NCBI GenBank assembly: GCA_005887895.1
Contig: VBPC01000121.1
Coordinates: 1-50,727, forward strand
DNA from: Candidatus Rokuibacteriota bacterium
GTDB lineage: Bacteria > Methylomirabilota > Methylomirabilia > Rokubacteriales > CSP1-6
DNA length: 50,727 nt
Reading direction: 5' to 3'
Each line of letters opens with the position of its first letter. Position 1 is the stretch's first letter. The position numbers and the translations under genes are program-made. The notes below the pieces were generated by a model. It saw nothing but the letters and a program-made list of their open reading frames with translations, was not told the origin of the DNA and made no database searches. Below, in pieces: positions 8,009-19,270 of this stretch.

Positions 8009-8783
8009 CCATCACCGGCGTGCCGCGCCGCGCGCGCAGCAGCGTGGCGGCGTTGCCCTCCCGCACCGCGATCTCCAGCCGCCCGGTCGAGCCGACGAGC
8101 GCGCCGGGACGCCCGACCGAGAGGTCCGCGTAGGTTCCGACCAGCGGGACCTCGCGCCCGCCGACCCGGATGACGACGTCGGCGTCCAGCGGCTCGACCG
8201 TCCGCGCGTGAATCGACGTGATCAGGTTGCCGAAGCGATCGGCGTGCACGACGGCCCCCGCGACCGCGCCGGCGACGGCGCGCACCTCCGGCCAGGCCAG
8301 GCGCACGGGATCGACGAGGCGGGGCCCGAGCCGCGAGGGATCGACGCCGGTCGCGACGTGCGCCGCCGCCGGCGCGAAGACGTCGCGGCCGTGGAACGTG
8401 CGGCTCACCTCGGGCAGCCGGTAGTCGGCCTCGGCGAGCTCGAAGGCGCGCCAGCCGTCGCCGTCGAGGAACGGCGTGAACAGGCCGTTGTCGGGCCCGA
8501 CGAAGACGTGGCCGTCGGCGGCCACGGCCAGCCCGCGCCGCGCGGTGCCGACGCCCGGATCGACGACCGCCAGGTGCACGGTGCCGGACGGGAAGAACGG
8601 GGCGGCGGCTTCCAGCGCGAGCGCGCCCTCGGTGATGTCGTGGCGCTCGACCTCGTGGGTCACGTCGACGAGATCGAGGGACTGGCGGGCGCCGCGCGCG
8701 ATGCCCAGCATCACGCCCTTCATCTCCGCGACGTAGGCATCACGGAGACCGAAGTCGGTGGTCAGCGTGACGATCCCGGCCAC
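7968..8783 (-). CDS. SAM hydrolase (SAM hydroxide adenosyltransferase, DUF62 family)
   Basis: The 271-residue protein begins IVTLTTDFGLRDAYVAEMKG, the signature start of the SAM-dependent chlorinase/fluorinase superfamily, and contains the conserved VHLAVVDPGVGT, FVGPDNGLF and FHGRDVFAPAAAH motifs. Family members that lack the halogenase loop hydrolyse S-adenosylmethionine to adenosine and methionine using an Asp-Arg-His set. That reaction is the default expectation here. It starts with GTG, 25 nt after the polyprenyl synthase, as the last gene of a six-gene minus-strand operon. Confidence 0.88.
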   Translation of the reverse strand: MAGIVTLTTDFGLRDAYVAEMKGVMLGIARGARQSLDLVDVTHEVERHDITEGALALEAAAPFFPSGTVHLAVVDPGVGTARRGLAVAADGHVFVGPDNGLFTPFLDGDGWRAFELAEADYRLPEVSRTFHGRDVFAPAAAHVATGVDPSRLGPRLVDPVRLAWPEVRAVAGAVAGAVVHADRFGNLITSIHARTVEPLDADVVIRVGGREVPLVGTYADLSVGRPGALVGSTGRLEIAVREGNAATLLRARRGTPVMVSRTSSKPSRRRR

Positions 8784-8808
8784 GCTCGTCGGAGGCGCGC
8801 GGGCGCGC

Positions 8809-9807
8809 TCACCGGTCGCGATCCACCACGAAGTCCGCCACCAGCGTCAGGATCTCGCGCTCGTCCGACGGCGCGAACACCTCGAGATCCGTCTTGGCCG
8901 CCTGCGCATACGCCTGCGCGCGCGCCCGCGCGTACTCCACGCCCTCGTGCTCGAGCACGAGCTGCCGGACGTGCTCGATCTGCGCCGCCTCCAGCGTGCG
9001 GCCGCGCAGGACGGCCCGGACCCGATCGGCCTCGGCCGATGCGACGCGCTCGAGCATCGCGATCAATGGGAGCGTGCGCTTGCCCTCCCGCAGGTCGGCG
9101 CCGATGGCCTTGCCGAGGCGCGCCTGGTCGGCGGTGAAGTCCAGCGCGTCGTCGGCGAGCTGGAACGCGATGCCGATGTCCAGGCCATAACGCGTCAGCG
9201 CCTCGGTCTGCTCGGCCGGCAGCGCCCCGAGCAGCCCGCCGATCCGGCAGCAGGCCGACATGAACGACGCCGTCTTCTGCGTGATGATCCGCATGTAGTC
9301 GGCTTCGGAGGTCAGGCCGCTGCGCTTGAGCTGGAGCTGAAAGACCTCCGCCTCGGTCATCGACACCGTCGAGCGCGCCAGCGTCTCCATGACCGAGCGG
9401 TCGTTGTCGCGCACGAGCATCGCGAAGGACTTGGAGTAGAGGTGGTCGCCGACCAGGACGGAGGCGTCGTCGCCCCACTGCGCGTTGGCCGAGGCCCGCC
9501 CGCGGCGCAGCGGCGCCTGGTCGACCACGTCGTCGTGGATGAGCGTGGCGGTGTGCAGGAGCTCGACCACGCAGGCCAGCCGCACCGCGCGGGGGCCGCG
9601 GTAGTCGGCCAGCCGGGACGCCAGCAACAGCAAGATGGGGCGCAGGCGCTTGCCGCCGGCGCCGGCGATGTAGTCGCCCATCTCCTGGATCAACGGGACC
9701 GCCGAGTGCAGCTCGCGCCGGATCTCGGCCTCGACGGCGGCGAGGTCGTCGCCCACGAGCGCGGCCACACGCTCCTTGAGGACTCGTTCGAGGGTCGGCG
9801 TGGCCAC
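8809..9807 (-). CDS. ispB: trans-polyprenyl diphosphate synthase (octaprenyl/solanesyl type)
   Basis: The 332-residue protein is an all-trans prenyltransferase. It has GGKRLRPILLLL, the first aspartate-rich motif in LIHDDVVD (about residues 90-97), QLKRSGLTSEADYMRIITQKTASF, and the second motif FQLADDALDFTAD. It would elongate farnesyl diphosphate with isopentenyl units to make the quinone side chain that complex I in this window would use. Chain length cannot be read reliably. It starts at GTG with no strong Shine-Dalgarno, 17 nt after the lipoprotein gene, so it depends on operon readthrough. The ispB symbol is by family, not proven orthology. Confidence 0.85.
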   Translation of the reverse strand: MATPTLERVLKERVAALVGDDLAAVEAEIRRELHSAVPLIQEMGDYIAGAGGKRLRPILLLLASRLADYRGPRAVRLACVVELLHTATLIHDDVVDQAPLRRGRASANAQWGDDASVLVGDHLYSKSFAMLVRDNDRSVMETLARSTVSMTEAEVFQLQLKRSGLTSEADYMRIITQKTASFMSACCRIGGLLGALPAEQTEALTRYGLDIGIAFQLADDALDFTADQARLGKAIGADLREGKRTLPLIAMLERVASAEADRVRAVLRGRTLEAAQIEHVRQLVLEHEGVEYARARAQAYAQAAKTDLEVFAPSDEREILTLVADFVVDRDR

Positions 9808-9824
9808 CGCCGCGGCTCGGCCGG

Positions 9825-10457
9825 CTACTTGAGGACGACGCGGTCCTTGACCTGGACCTGCGCGCCGGGCGTGATCGCCTGGATCTCCGCCACGGAGAAG
9901 CGCTCGCGCGTCTCCGTCACGCGGGCGGTGGCGACCTCCTCGTCCAGCTCGCCCAGCACCTCGCCGGTCACGGGATGGATGATCGGGATCCGGTCGCGCC
10001 GCAGGCTGAGGACGGTGCCCGGCCGCACGCCGTCGACGGCGGTGAGGTCGATGACGACGCGCGCGGTGTCGACGTAGACCACGAAGCCACGCCGGAGCGA
10101 CTCCGGCGCCGGCGCGGACACCACCGCCGCGGTGCGGGTGGCGCGCAGGCTGATCTTGCCGCCGCCGGGCGGCGGACCATATTTGGCGACGATCTCCGGC
10201 GGCGCGATGATCGCGCCCTTGCCCCGGATCAGCGTGGTGATCGTCAGAGGGACCTTGTCCTCCTCGACCCAGATGAACTCGGGCTCGCTGCGCACGTCGC
10301 CGAAGCGCGGGTTGTTGATCAGGAGCCAGCGGGGCTCGGCGGACTTGAGCTCGATGGTGGGATTGCCGGGGCCCTGGATGCCGAGGACGCTGCGTACCGA
10401 GGTGCAGCCAGACACGGCGACGACGACGACGAGCAACCAGACGACCCGCGCCTTCAT
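9825..10457 (-). CDS. lipoprotein with FlgT/CsgG-like C-terminal module
   Basis: The product of 210 residues starts MKARVVWLLVVVVAVSGCTS, a good lipobox (VSGC). The ATG at 10457 is used because it begins the signal peptide and leaves a 29-nt gap; the in-frame ATG at 10490 adds an unlikely leader. The C-terminal 100 residues (GFVVYVDTARVVIDL, GTVLSLRRDRIPIIHPVTGEVLGELDEEVATARVTE) share the pattern of the FlgT C-terminal/flagellar-assembly domain and closely resemble a stretch in the preceding gene ([11 protein letters not shown]). Function unknown; it may be an envelope accessory protein. Confidence 0.75.
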   Translation of the reverse strand: MKARVVWLLVVVVAVSGCTSVRSVLGIQGPGNPTIELKSAEPRWLLINNPRFGDVRSEPEFIWVEEDKVPLTITTLIRGKGAIIAPPEIVAKYGPPPGGGKISLRATRTAAVVSAPAPESLRRGFVVYVDTARVVIDLTAVDGVRPGTVLSLRRDRIPIIHPVTGEVLGELDEEVATARVTETRERFSVAEIQAITPGAQVQVKDRVVLK

Positions 10458-10486
10458 GCGGCGACTACCATAGCACAGGAGGTGGG

Positions 10487-11289
10487 TCAATCCTCAGGGC
10501 GGGGCTCCCAGGGGAAGCGCTGCTCCTCGGCGGCGTTGGTGGTCACCAGAGGCAGCCGCCGCGAGAAGAGCGCGTGGCCCGTGATGGCGGAGATGTAGGT
10601 GACGTCGAGGTACGTCACGCCGCGACGCTCCAGCACCATCGGCACGACCCAGCCGGAGACGTCGAGGCTGCGAGCCGCCCACACCGCCCGCTCCGGCCGG
10701 GCGAGCATCTCCTCCACGCGGATGCTGCCGCTGGCGAAGCGGTCGCTGACCGACAGCGGGTCGGTCGCCAGGAACCGCTTGGAGCCCTCCAGCGCGGCGG
10801 CGATCAGGAACGGCACCCGGCGCAGGTCGGGGCGGCCGGTGGTCATGTCGAGCGCCGGGGCGATGGCCACGCGGATGCGTGCGCGCGTGATGCGCACGCC
10901 GTCGCCGGCCCGCGGCCGCGGCGCGTCCTCGGCCGGGATGAACGTCGCCGCCGCGAAGTTGGGATACAGGCGCGCGATCTGCGCGTAGCCGAGCACCTGC
11001 TCGTAGCGGCCGAGCGAGCGGCCGGTCATGGGGTGCACGAACGTCTCGCCCTTGCGGAAGATCGTGTACTCCTGGCCGACCTGGGCGCCGGTCTGCTCGC
11101 TGACGTCGAGAAAGATCTCGACGCCCTCGATCGAGACCACCAGGCCCTCGATCGGCTTGAAGGCCTCGACGAAGTCCTTGCTCATGAGGGCGAACGTGGC
11201 GCCGACGCGGTCGGCCATCCCGGCGCGCGCCGAGAGCGGCGCCAGCACGAGCGCGAGAGTCACGAGGGCCGCCGTCAGCCGGCCGCGCC

Positions 11290-11293
<4 letters not shown>
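10487..11293 (-). CDS. secreted protein with FlgT-like module, function unknown
   Basis: The start is taken at a TTG that overlaps the mutase stop by 4 nt (TTGA), because it directly begins a signal peptide ([23 protein letters not shown]). The mature protein has two parts. A module of about 100 residues follows ([51 protein letters not shown]), related to the C-terminal part of the next gene. A distal domain then contains [15 protein letters not shown] and [28 protein letters not shown]. About 268 residues. The same frame stays open far upstream through the mutase gene, but that part is antisense-type shadow. Translational coupling to the mutase is likely. Confidence 0.7.
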
Positions 11294-12876
<1,583 letters not shown>

Positions 12877-12886
12877 GCCGGCAGCC

Positions 12887-14437
<1,551 letters not shown>

Positions 14438-14480
14438 GGCTCCACTCTCGTCGGGAGCGGGCCCAAAGTCAACGGATTCA

Positions 14481-14510
14481 TTGATTCTCGGCGCGTTTTC
14501 CGGCGATAAT
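14481..14510 (+). promoter_or_regulatory. candidate promoter for a leaderless transcript of the DUF948-type gene
   Basis: TTGATT (14481-14486), an 18-nt spacer and GATAAT (14505-14510). Transcription would begin at about 14517-14519, at or next to the ATG at 14519, and no Shine-Dalgarno is visible. Confidence 0.5.
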
Positions 14511-14518
14511 TCGGCCCC

Positions 14519-14914
14519 ATGCAGTCGTGGGCCCAGATCGTCCTCATCGCGTGCGCCGTGGTCCTGACGGCGGCCCTCGTCGCGGCCAGCCTGGCCCTGC
14601 GGCGGGCGCTGATCCGCGCGGACGCGGTGCTGGCGATCCTCGAGCAGGAGCTGCGTCCGCTCATCGGGCAGGCGCACGGCCTCACCGAGGACGTCCGGGA
14701 GCTCACGCGGGAGAGCCGGCGCGAGGTCGTGCGCATCGGCGAGGTGACCGAGCACGTGGCGCGCACGGCCGACGGCGTCGGTCGCGTGGCGACCGGCCTG
14801 GCCGGCCTCACGCGCGCCGGGCAGATCATCGGCCTCGCGGCCGGCCTGCGGCGGGGCGTCGACGTGTTCGTCAACCGGCTGCGACGGAACCAAGGAGATG
14901 ACGATGGCCACTGA
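14519..14914 (+). CDS. DUF948-like small membrane protein
   Basis: The 131-residue protein has one N-terminal membrane helix ([21 protein letters not shown]) and a long helical, heptad-like region ([21 protein letters not shown]...[20 protein letters not shown]), the usual form of DUF948 general-stress-type proteins. It ends in a basic stretch, [10 protein letters not shown]. It is followed by a YtxH-type gene, a pairing common in many bacteria, and overlaps its start by 11 nt. Function unknown; envelope or stress association is inferred from family context only. Confidence 0.75.
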   Translation: MQSWAQIVLIACAVVLTAALVAASLALRRALIRADAVLAILEQELRPLIGQAHGLTEDVRELTRESRREVVRIGEVTEHVARTADGVGRVATGLAGLTRAGQIIGLAAGLRRGVDVFVNRLRRNQGDDDGH

Positions 14915-15215
14915 ACAGAACGACGCGGCGGGATACATGGGCTGGTTCTTCCTCGGCGGCATCATCGGGGCAGCGGCCGCGCTGCTGCTGACGCCGAAGA
15001 CCGGGCGCGAGACGCGCGAGCTGATCCGCAGCGGCGAGCTCGCGCGCAAGGCGCAGGAGCTGGCGACCGACGCGCAGGGGCGCGCGGGCGAGTGGCTCGA
15101 CAAGAGCCGCGAGCTGTTCGAGGAGCAGACGCAGCGGCTGATGACCGCGTTCGAGGCCGGGAAAGACGCCATGCGGGAAGAGATGCGCAAGGGGCCCACA
15201 CCGCCGCGTGGCTGA
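14904..15215 (+). CDS. YtxH-domain small protein
   Basis: The protein starts [38 protein letters not shown], the hallmark of YtxH: one glycine/alanine-rich membrane helix followed by TPKSG-like residues and an amphipathic helix. The second ATG (14904) is preferred over 14898 because AGGAG directly abuts the first ATG but lies 6 nt before the second. About 103 residues. Its 3' end overlaps the next gene by 8 nt. YtxH proteins are linked to general stress responses in Firmicutes; the role here is unknown. Confidence 0.8.
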   Translation: MATEQNDAAGYMGWFFLGGIIGAAAALLLTPKTGRETRELIRSGELARKAQELATDAQGRAGEWLDKSRELFEEQTQRLMTAFEAGKDAMREEMRKGPTPPRG

Positions 15216-15795
15216 GGTCGAGCTTCCCAACCCCGACGAGCTGGAGGAGCGGCGCGACAAGTCGTTCAGTCGACGCGTCGCGCTGACCACCGCGATCTAC
15301 GCGGTGATGCTGGCGATCGCCTCGCTGGGCGGCAGCAATGCCATGAAGCAGCTGCTGCTCGCCCAGCAGCAATCGTCCGATCAGTGGGCCTTCTACCAGG
15401 CCCGGGTGATCCGCGAGCACCTGTACCGCACCCAGAAGCTCACCGTCGAGCTGGCGCTGGCGGAGCCCTCGGCGCTGCGCGGAGCGGAGCGCGCCAAGTA
15501 CGAGGCGCTGGCCAAGCGCTTCGCCGACGAGGAGAAGCGCTACAACACGGAGAAGAAGGACGTCGAGCAGGACGCCCGGAAGCTGGAGGCCCTGCGCGAC
15601 CATCACCGCGCGCGCGATCCCTACTTCGAGTTCGGAGAGGTCCTCCTGCAGATCGCGATCGTCAGCGCCTCCGTCTCGATCCTGTCCACCTCACGCGCGA
15701 TGTTCTTCTTCTCGCTGATCCTCGCGGTCGGCGGCGCCGCCCTCACCGCCAACGGCTTCCTGCTCGTCTTCCACCTGCCGTTCCTGCATCACTAG
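15208..15795 (+). CDS. DUF4337-family membrane protein
   Basis: The 195-residue protein from a GTG start has an N-terminal membrane helix ([23 protein letters not shown]), a central coiled coil ([41 protein letters not shown]) and two C-terminal helices ([19 protein letters not shown] and [25 protein letters not shown]). [25 protein letters not shown] is characteristic of DUF4337. It is third in a small membrane-protein operon. Function unknown. It is convergent with the Sel1-like gene with only 3 bp between stops. Confidence 0.8.
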   Translation: MAEVELPNPDELEERRDKSFSRRVALTTAIYAVMLAIASLGGSNAMKQLLLAQQQSSDQWAFYQARVIREHLYRTQKLTVELALAEPSALRGAERAKYEALAKRFADEEKRYNTEKKDVEQDARKLEALRDHHRARDPYFEFGEVLLQIAIVSASVSILSTSRAMFFFSLILAVGGAALTANGFLLVFHLPFLHH

Positions 15796-15798
15796 CCT

Positions 15799-16419
15799 TT
15801 ACGCGCCGCTCGGCGTGCAGCGGGCGGTGCCTCGGGCCCACGGATGGGCGCGCTTCCAGTGTTCCACCCGTTCCTCGGCGTCGACGATCTGGGCGGACGT
15901 CAGCCGTTGCTGCAGCAATCGCGCGCGTCCCGGCCGATCCTCGCGCGCGAGCTGGAGGCAGCTGACGTGCTGTCGGCAGCCGGGAAGCCGCGACGCTGCC
16001 CACCGCGCGAGAATGACCCACGTGTACGCGACGAGATCGTCCGGAGGTCCCAGACGGCCCTCGCTTTCCAGAACGCCCAACTCGTACATGGAGATGGGCG
16101 AGCAAACGTCAGCCGCTTTGCGATAGTACGCAGCGGCTCTCGGGTAATCCGGCGGCTCACGATACTGAAACGCGGTGCCGAGGAGCTCCCAACCGCCGGC
16201 TGGCCCTCTGCGTTCGTACCAGTACACGGCCTTGTCGAAGTCGGGCGCCACACCGATACCCTGCAGGTACAGGCTGCCCAGGACCGCCGCCGACTTGAGG
16301 CTTCCCTCCTCGGCCAGCCGGTGGTGCAGCTCGAACAGACGGACGTTGCGCTCCTGGGCGATGCCCGGTCCGCATGCCGATGTCGCGCCGAGTATTGCCG
16401 CGACGACGAAGATGGCCAA
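15799..16419 (-). CDS. Sel1/TPR-like repeat lipoprotein
   Basis: The only start that follows the in-frame TGA near the 5' end is a TTG at 16419. The product (206 residues) has a short hydrophobic leader ending ATSAC, a plausible lipobox but without basic residues. Sel1-type repeats follow: SLKSAAVLGSLYLQGIGVAPDFDKAVYWYERR, YPRAAAYYRKAADVCSPISMYELGVLESEG and DDLVAYTWVILARWAA. Such proteins act as interaction scaffolds. The weak signal peptide suggests either a wrong start or a small sequence error at the 5' end. The downstream half is convincing protein. Confidence 0.6.
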   Translation of the reverse strand: MAIFVVAAILGATSACGPGIAQERNVRLFELHHRLAEEGSLKSAAVLGSLYLQGIGVAPDFDKAVYWYERRGPAGGWELLGTAFQYREPPDYPRAAAYYRKAADVCSPISMYELGVLESEGRLGPPDDLVAYTWVILARWAASRLPGCRQHVSCLQLAREDRPGRARLLQQRLTSAQIVDAEERVEHWKRAHPWARGTARCTPSGA

Positions 16420-16581
16420 CCTCGGAGGTAGAAACTTCGGTCATCGTGAGTCATCTGCCGATCCCCGGGATGGAATCGCGTCGTGGACTCAAGCAGAATA
16501 CGCCCCGCGGAGCAGGCCGCCGTCGATCGCGGCGGAACCCCGGTGCCCAACCCCTTCCGCTCGCCAGCGCTGACCGTGCTG

Positions 16582-16587
16582 CATAAT
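16582..16587 (+). promoter_or_regulatory. -10 element (CATAAT) at the mgtE start
   Basis: CATAAT lies 7 nt before the second ATG of mgtE (16595). No clear -35 hexamer was seen. If active it would make a leaderless mgtE mRNA starting at that ATG. Confidence 0.35.
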
Positions 16588-17941
16588 GATCGACATGGAC
16601 GAGAGCACACGGCTCGTCGACTCGCTGCGGGAGCTGCTCGACGAGGGGCGCGACGACGAGCTGGCCGCGCGGCTGGCCGAGGCGCACGCCGCCGACGTGG
16701 CGCGGCTCGTCGGCGAGCTGCCGCAGGAGCGACGGGTCCGGCTCTTCCGCCTGCTGAGCCGCGAGCAGGCCAGCGAGGTCCTCCCCGAGCTGGACGACCA
16801 GACGCTGCTCGATCTGGTCCAGGCGCTCGAGGGCAAGGAGGTCTCGCGCGTCCTCGACAACATGCCGGCCGAGCGGGCCGCCGACATCGTCGAGGAGCTG
16901 CCCAGCGAGCAGGCCGAGACGATTCTCGACCTGATGCAGGCCGAGAAATCCGAGGAGGTCCAGGAGCTCCTCGAGTACCCCGAAGAGACCGCCGGCCGCC
17001 TGATGTCGCCCAACGTCGTGGCCATCGCCGACACCGCCACCGTGGCCCAGGCCGTGGCCGACATCCGCAAGATGGCGCCCGAGGAGGGCAGCTTCGAGGT
17101 CTTCGCGATCGACGCCCACCGCCACCTGGTCGGCGTGGTGCCGTTGCGGCGACTGCTGACCGCGGATCCCGCCAGCGCGGTCGGCGCCATCACCAACGCC
17201 GACGTGGTCAGCGTGGCGCCCGAGACCGACCAGGAAGAGGTGGCCCGCGTGGTCGCCAAGTACGACCTCGTCGCGCTGCCGGTCGTGGACCGCGCCAATC
17301 GCCTGCTGGGGACGATCAGCGTCGAGAACGTCGTGGACATCATGGGCCACGAGGCGTCGGAGGACATCTTCCGCATGGCCGGCTCCGACGCGGCCGAGCT
17401 CGACCGGCGCTCGCCGCGGCGGATCGCGCTCATGCGGCTGCCGTGGATCCTGACGACGCTGGTGATCGAGCTGGGAGCCGGGATCGTCATCCACTATTAC
17501 GACGAGACGCTGAGCCGGGTGATCCTGCTGGCCTCGTTCATGCCGGTCATCCAGGCGATCTCCGGCAACACCGGCCTGCAGTCGGTGACGATGGTCGTGC
17601 GCGGCCTGGCCACCGGGCACGTGCAGCTGCAGCGCTGGTGGGAGCCGATGTGGCGGCAGGTTCAGACGACGAGCATCATCGGCGCGGTGTGCGGCGCGCT
17701 CCTCGGCCTCATCGGCGCGATGTGGCACGGGACGGCGCTGTTCGGCGTCGTGGTCGCCGTCTCGATGTTCGTCTCGGTGAACCTCTCGGGCCTGGCCGGC
17801 ACCGGGATCCCGATGCTGTCCAAGCGCCTGGGCTTCGATCCGGCCCTCACCGCCGGTCCCTTCGAGACGGCGCTGCAGGACGTCATCGGCGTGAGCATCT
17901 TCCTCTCGCTGGCGACCGCGTTGCTGCGCTGGCTGGCGTGA
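16586..17941 (+). CDS. mgtE: magnesium transporter MgtE
   Basis: The 451-residue protein has the full MgtE layout: an N-domain of short helical repeats (VLPELDDQTLLDLVQAL, RAADIVEELPSEQAETILDLMQ), a CBS pair from about residue 137 (LMSPNVVAIADTATVAQAV; DVVSVAPETDQEEVARVVAKYDLVALPVVD), the connecting helix with RRSPRRIALMRLPWI, and five membrane helices. The pore segment GLAGTGIPMLSKRLGFDPALTAGPFETALQDVIG, with its conserved Gly, Pro and Asp, is intact. It imports Mg2+ and the cytoplasmic domain gates the channel by Mg2+ binding. Start may be 16586 or 16595; the second is favoured if the -10 at 16582 is used. No M-box riboswitch was recognised upstream. Confidence 0.95.
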   Translation: MIDMDESTRLVDSLRELLDEGRDDELAARLAEAHAADVARLVGELPQERRVRLFRLLSREQASEVLPELDDQTLLDLVQALEGKEVSRVLDNMPAERAADIVEELPSEQAETILDLMQAEKSEEVQELLEYPEETAGRLMSPNVVAIADTATVAQAVADIRKMAPEEGSFEVFAIDAHRHLVGVVPLRRLLTADPASAVGAITNADVVSVAPETDQEEVARVVAKYDLVALPVVDRANRLLGTISVENVVDIMGHEASEDIFRMAGSDAAELDRRSPRRIALMRLPWILTTLVIELGAGIVIHYYDETLSRVILLASFMPVIQAISGNTGLQSVTMVVRGLATGHVQLQRWWEPMWRQVQTTSIIGAVCGALLGLIGAMWHGTALFGVVVAVSMFVSVNLSGLAGTGIPMLSKRLGFDPALTAGPFETALQDVIGVSIFLSLATALLRWLA

Positions 17942-17956
17942 CCTTGAGTGATATCG

Positions 17957-18022
17957 AGGGGCGCCACGGCTCCGCCGGAGCGGCCCGAGCGTCTGGGGGT
18001 TTGGGGGCCATTTCGGGGCCCC
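17957..18022 (-). repeat. dispersed G+C-rich hairpin repeat, copy 1
   Basis: Read on the minus strand this contains the core CGAAATGGCCCCC shared with copy 3 (33261-33300), followed by a 54-nt stretch (17957-18009... minus direction starting one base further out) that matches copy 2 (29237-29290) at 45 of 54 positions by hand count. It lies just beyond the mgtE stop and replaces the normal 3' end of the opposing DUF421 gene. Confidence 0.7.
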
Positions 18023-18433
18023 GATGTCCACCACCCCGGCCCGTCGCATGGCGGCGTGCAGGTCGTCGAGGGTGATCCGCTCGCTGGCCAGGTTCTTCTC
18101 GACCAGCTTGCCGTTGTGAACGAGCACGGTGGGCGAGGCCTCCAGCACGCGACGGAGGCGCTTGGAGCGATACGTGACTTCCACCAGCAGGCCGTTGAGG
18201 GCGAGGATGACGACGGCCCCGAGGAGGCCGCCGCCGAGCGAATTGTCGGGACCGATCACCGCGTTCTGCACGACGTTCGAGATGACCAGCAGCACCACCA
18301 GGTCGAACGGCGTCAGCTGTCCCACCTGGCGCTTGCCGGTGAACCGGAACGCCGCCAGCAGGAACAGGTAGACCACCACCGACCGGACGATCTTCTCGAC
18401 GACGGACACCTCGGGAACGAACAGGTTCGGCAT
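18020..18433 (-). pseudogene. DUF421/YetF-family membrane protein, 3' end lost at a repeat
   Basis: The first 138 codons are a good DUF421 protein: three membrane helices (VVYLFLLAAFRFTG, PFDLVVLLVISNVVQNAVIG, LLGAVVILALNGLLVEV), the KRQVGQLTPFD motif and the start of the cytoplasmic domain (RVLEASPTVLVHNGKLVEKNLASERITLDDLHAAMRRAGVVDIG). Relatives continue with a strand such as xVxxAVLExDGxISVI and stop. Here the frame passes into repeat copy 1 (APKWPPNPQTLG) and stays open through antisense mgtE sequence to 16451, so no natural stop is present. The coordinates cover only the recognisable part. It starts 2 nt after the tatA stop. It could still make a short functional membrane domain. Confidence 0.65.
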
Positions 18434-18435
18434 CG

Positions 18436-18627
18436 TCAGGACTTCTTGGTGTCCTGATCCTTGGCGTCGGTCTTGGCCGCCTCGCTGCCGCCCTCGTGGA
18501 TGCCCTTCTTGAACTCGTTCATCGACTTGCCGAGCGAGCGCGCCAGCTCCGGCAGCTTGTTGCCGCCGAACAGCACCAGCGCGATCACCAGGATGATCAT
18601 CAGCTCTTGCGTTCCCAGACCGAACAT
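18436..18627 (-). CDS. tatA: twin-arginine translocase subunit TatA
   Basis: The 63-residue protein MFGLGTQELMIILVIALVLFGGNKLPELARSLGKSMNEFKKG... is a complete TatA/E: a single N-terminal membrane helix, the FGxxKLPExxxxxG hinge, an amphipathic helix and a charged tail (AAKTDAKDQDTKKS). It forms the pore-like oligomer of the Tat protein export pathway. TatB and TatC are not in the window. It is in an operon with the damaged DUF421 gene downstream. Confidence 0.92.
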   Translation of the reverse strand: MFGLGTQELMIILVIALVLFGGNKLPELARSLGKSMNEFKKGIHEGGSEAAKTDAKDQDTKKS

Positions 18628-18653
18628 GTGCGGCTCCTTTCAGTTGCGAGCGC

Positions 18654-18920
18654 TCAGCGGTGACGGGTCACGGGACGGTGCGACTTGCTCGCCGGCCCTT
18701 TCCGTCGCCACCGGCGCGACGGCCGATCGTACTTCAGCTCTGCCAGCACCCAGGCGCCGCCGCTCTTTCCCGACGGCACCCACACCAGCCGATAGAGGAC
18801 GCCCCCATCGCCATAGAACGTGGCCGAATTGTCCACGATCCCGCCTCCCTGAGGCAAGACGCCGTCGGCGCCACGACACCATGCGCGGACACCGAACGTC
18901 GTCGACCGGAACCGGAGGGC
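18654..18920 (-). CDS. possible hypothetical protein or frameshifted continuation of the upstream gene
   Basis: A protein-like segment on the minus strand (TFGVRAWCRGADGV, GGIVDNSATFYGDGGVLYRLVWVPSGKSGGAWVLAELKYD) follows directly after the small secreted protein that ends at 18922, in another frame. It has no good ATG; a GTG (18836) begins VDNSATF. Either it is the C-terminal half of one gene split by a frameshift near 18925, or a separate small gene. No family recognised. Confidence 0.3.
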   Translation of the reverse strand, partial: ALRFRSTTFGVRAWCRGADGVLPQGGGIVDNSATFYGDGGVLYRLVWVPSGKSGGAWVLAELKYDRPSRRWRRKGPASKSHRPVTRHR

Positions 18921-18921
18921 G

Positions 18922-19215
18922 TCAGGCCAGGGGAGGAGCGCGAGAGGCTGGCTGCGGCAGCGGCGCGCTGACGGCGGCGACCGCCACCCGAACGTCGACG
19001 AACAGGGCGCCGGCCGGCGCCGGCGGAGCGACGATCGCCGGGACGACGCCCGACGTGAGATCCCAGACCAGGATGAGGACCTCGTCACCGTCGCCACCGT
19101 CATAGAGGCCGCCGATCCACGTCGGATCGGGGATCATCGCGGCCCCGGCCACCGGCGCCACGAACAGCGCCGCGACCAGGACCAGCAAGATTCCGCGTCG
19201 TCTGCACCACACCAT
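18922..19215 (-). CDS. small secreted hypothetical protein
   Basis: From the ATG at 19215 the 97-residue product has a signal peptide (RRRGILLVLVAALFVAPVAGAA) and a mature part starting MIPDPTWIGGLYDGGDGDEVLILVWDLTSGVVPAIV, followed by a proline/alanine-rich end. The frame is open further upstream but that portion is antisense to the peptidase gene and arginine-rich. No recognised domain. It may be the first half of a frameshifted gene with the segment at 18654-18920. Confidence 0.55.
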   Translation of the reverse strand: MVWCRRRGILLVLVAALFVAPVAGAAMIPDPTWIGGLYDGGDGDEVLILVWDLTSGVVPAIVAPPAPAGALFVDVRVAVAAVSAPLPQPASRAPPLA

Positions 19216-19270
19216 CGCCGTATCGTAGACTCCCCGCCGGTGGCCAGTCAAACGTCCGGCCGCCGTCGGG

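Noticed and set aside
16451-18433. 660-codon minus-strand frame as one protein
   Set aside because: Only the first 138 codons are DUF421; the rest is antisense to mgtE.
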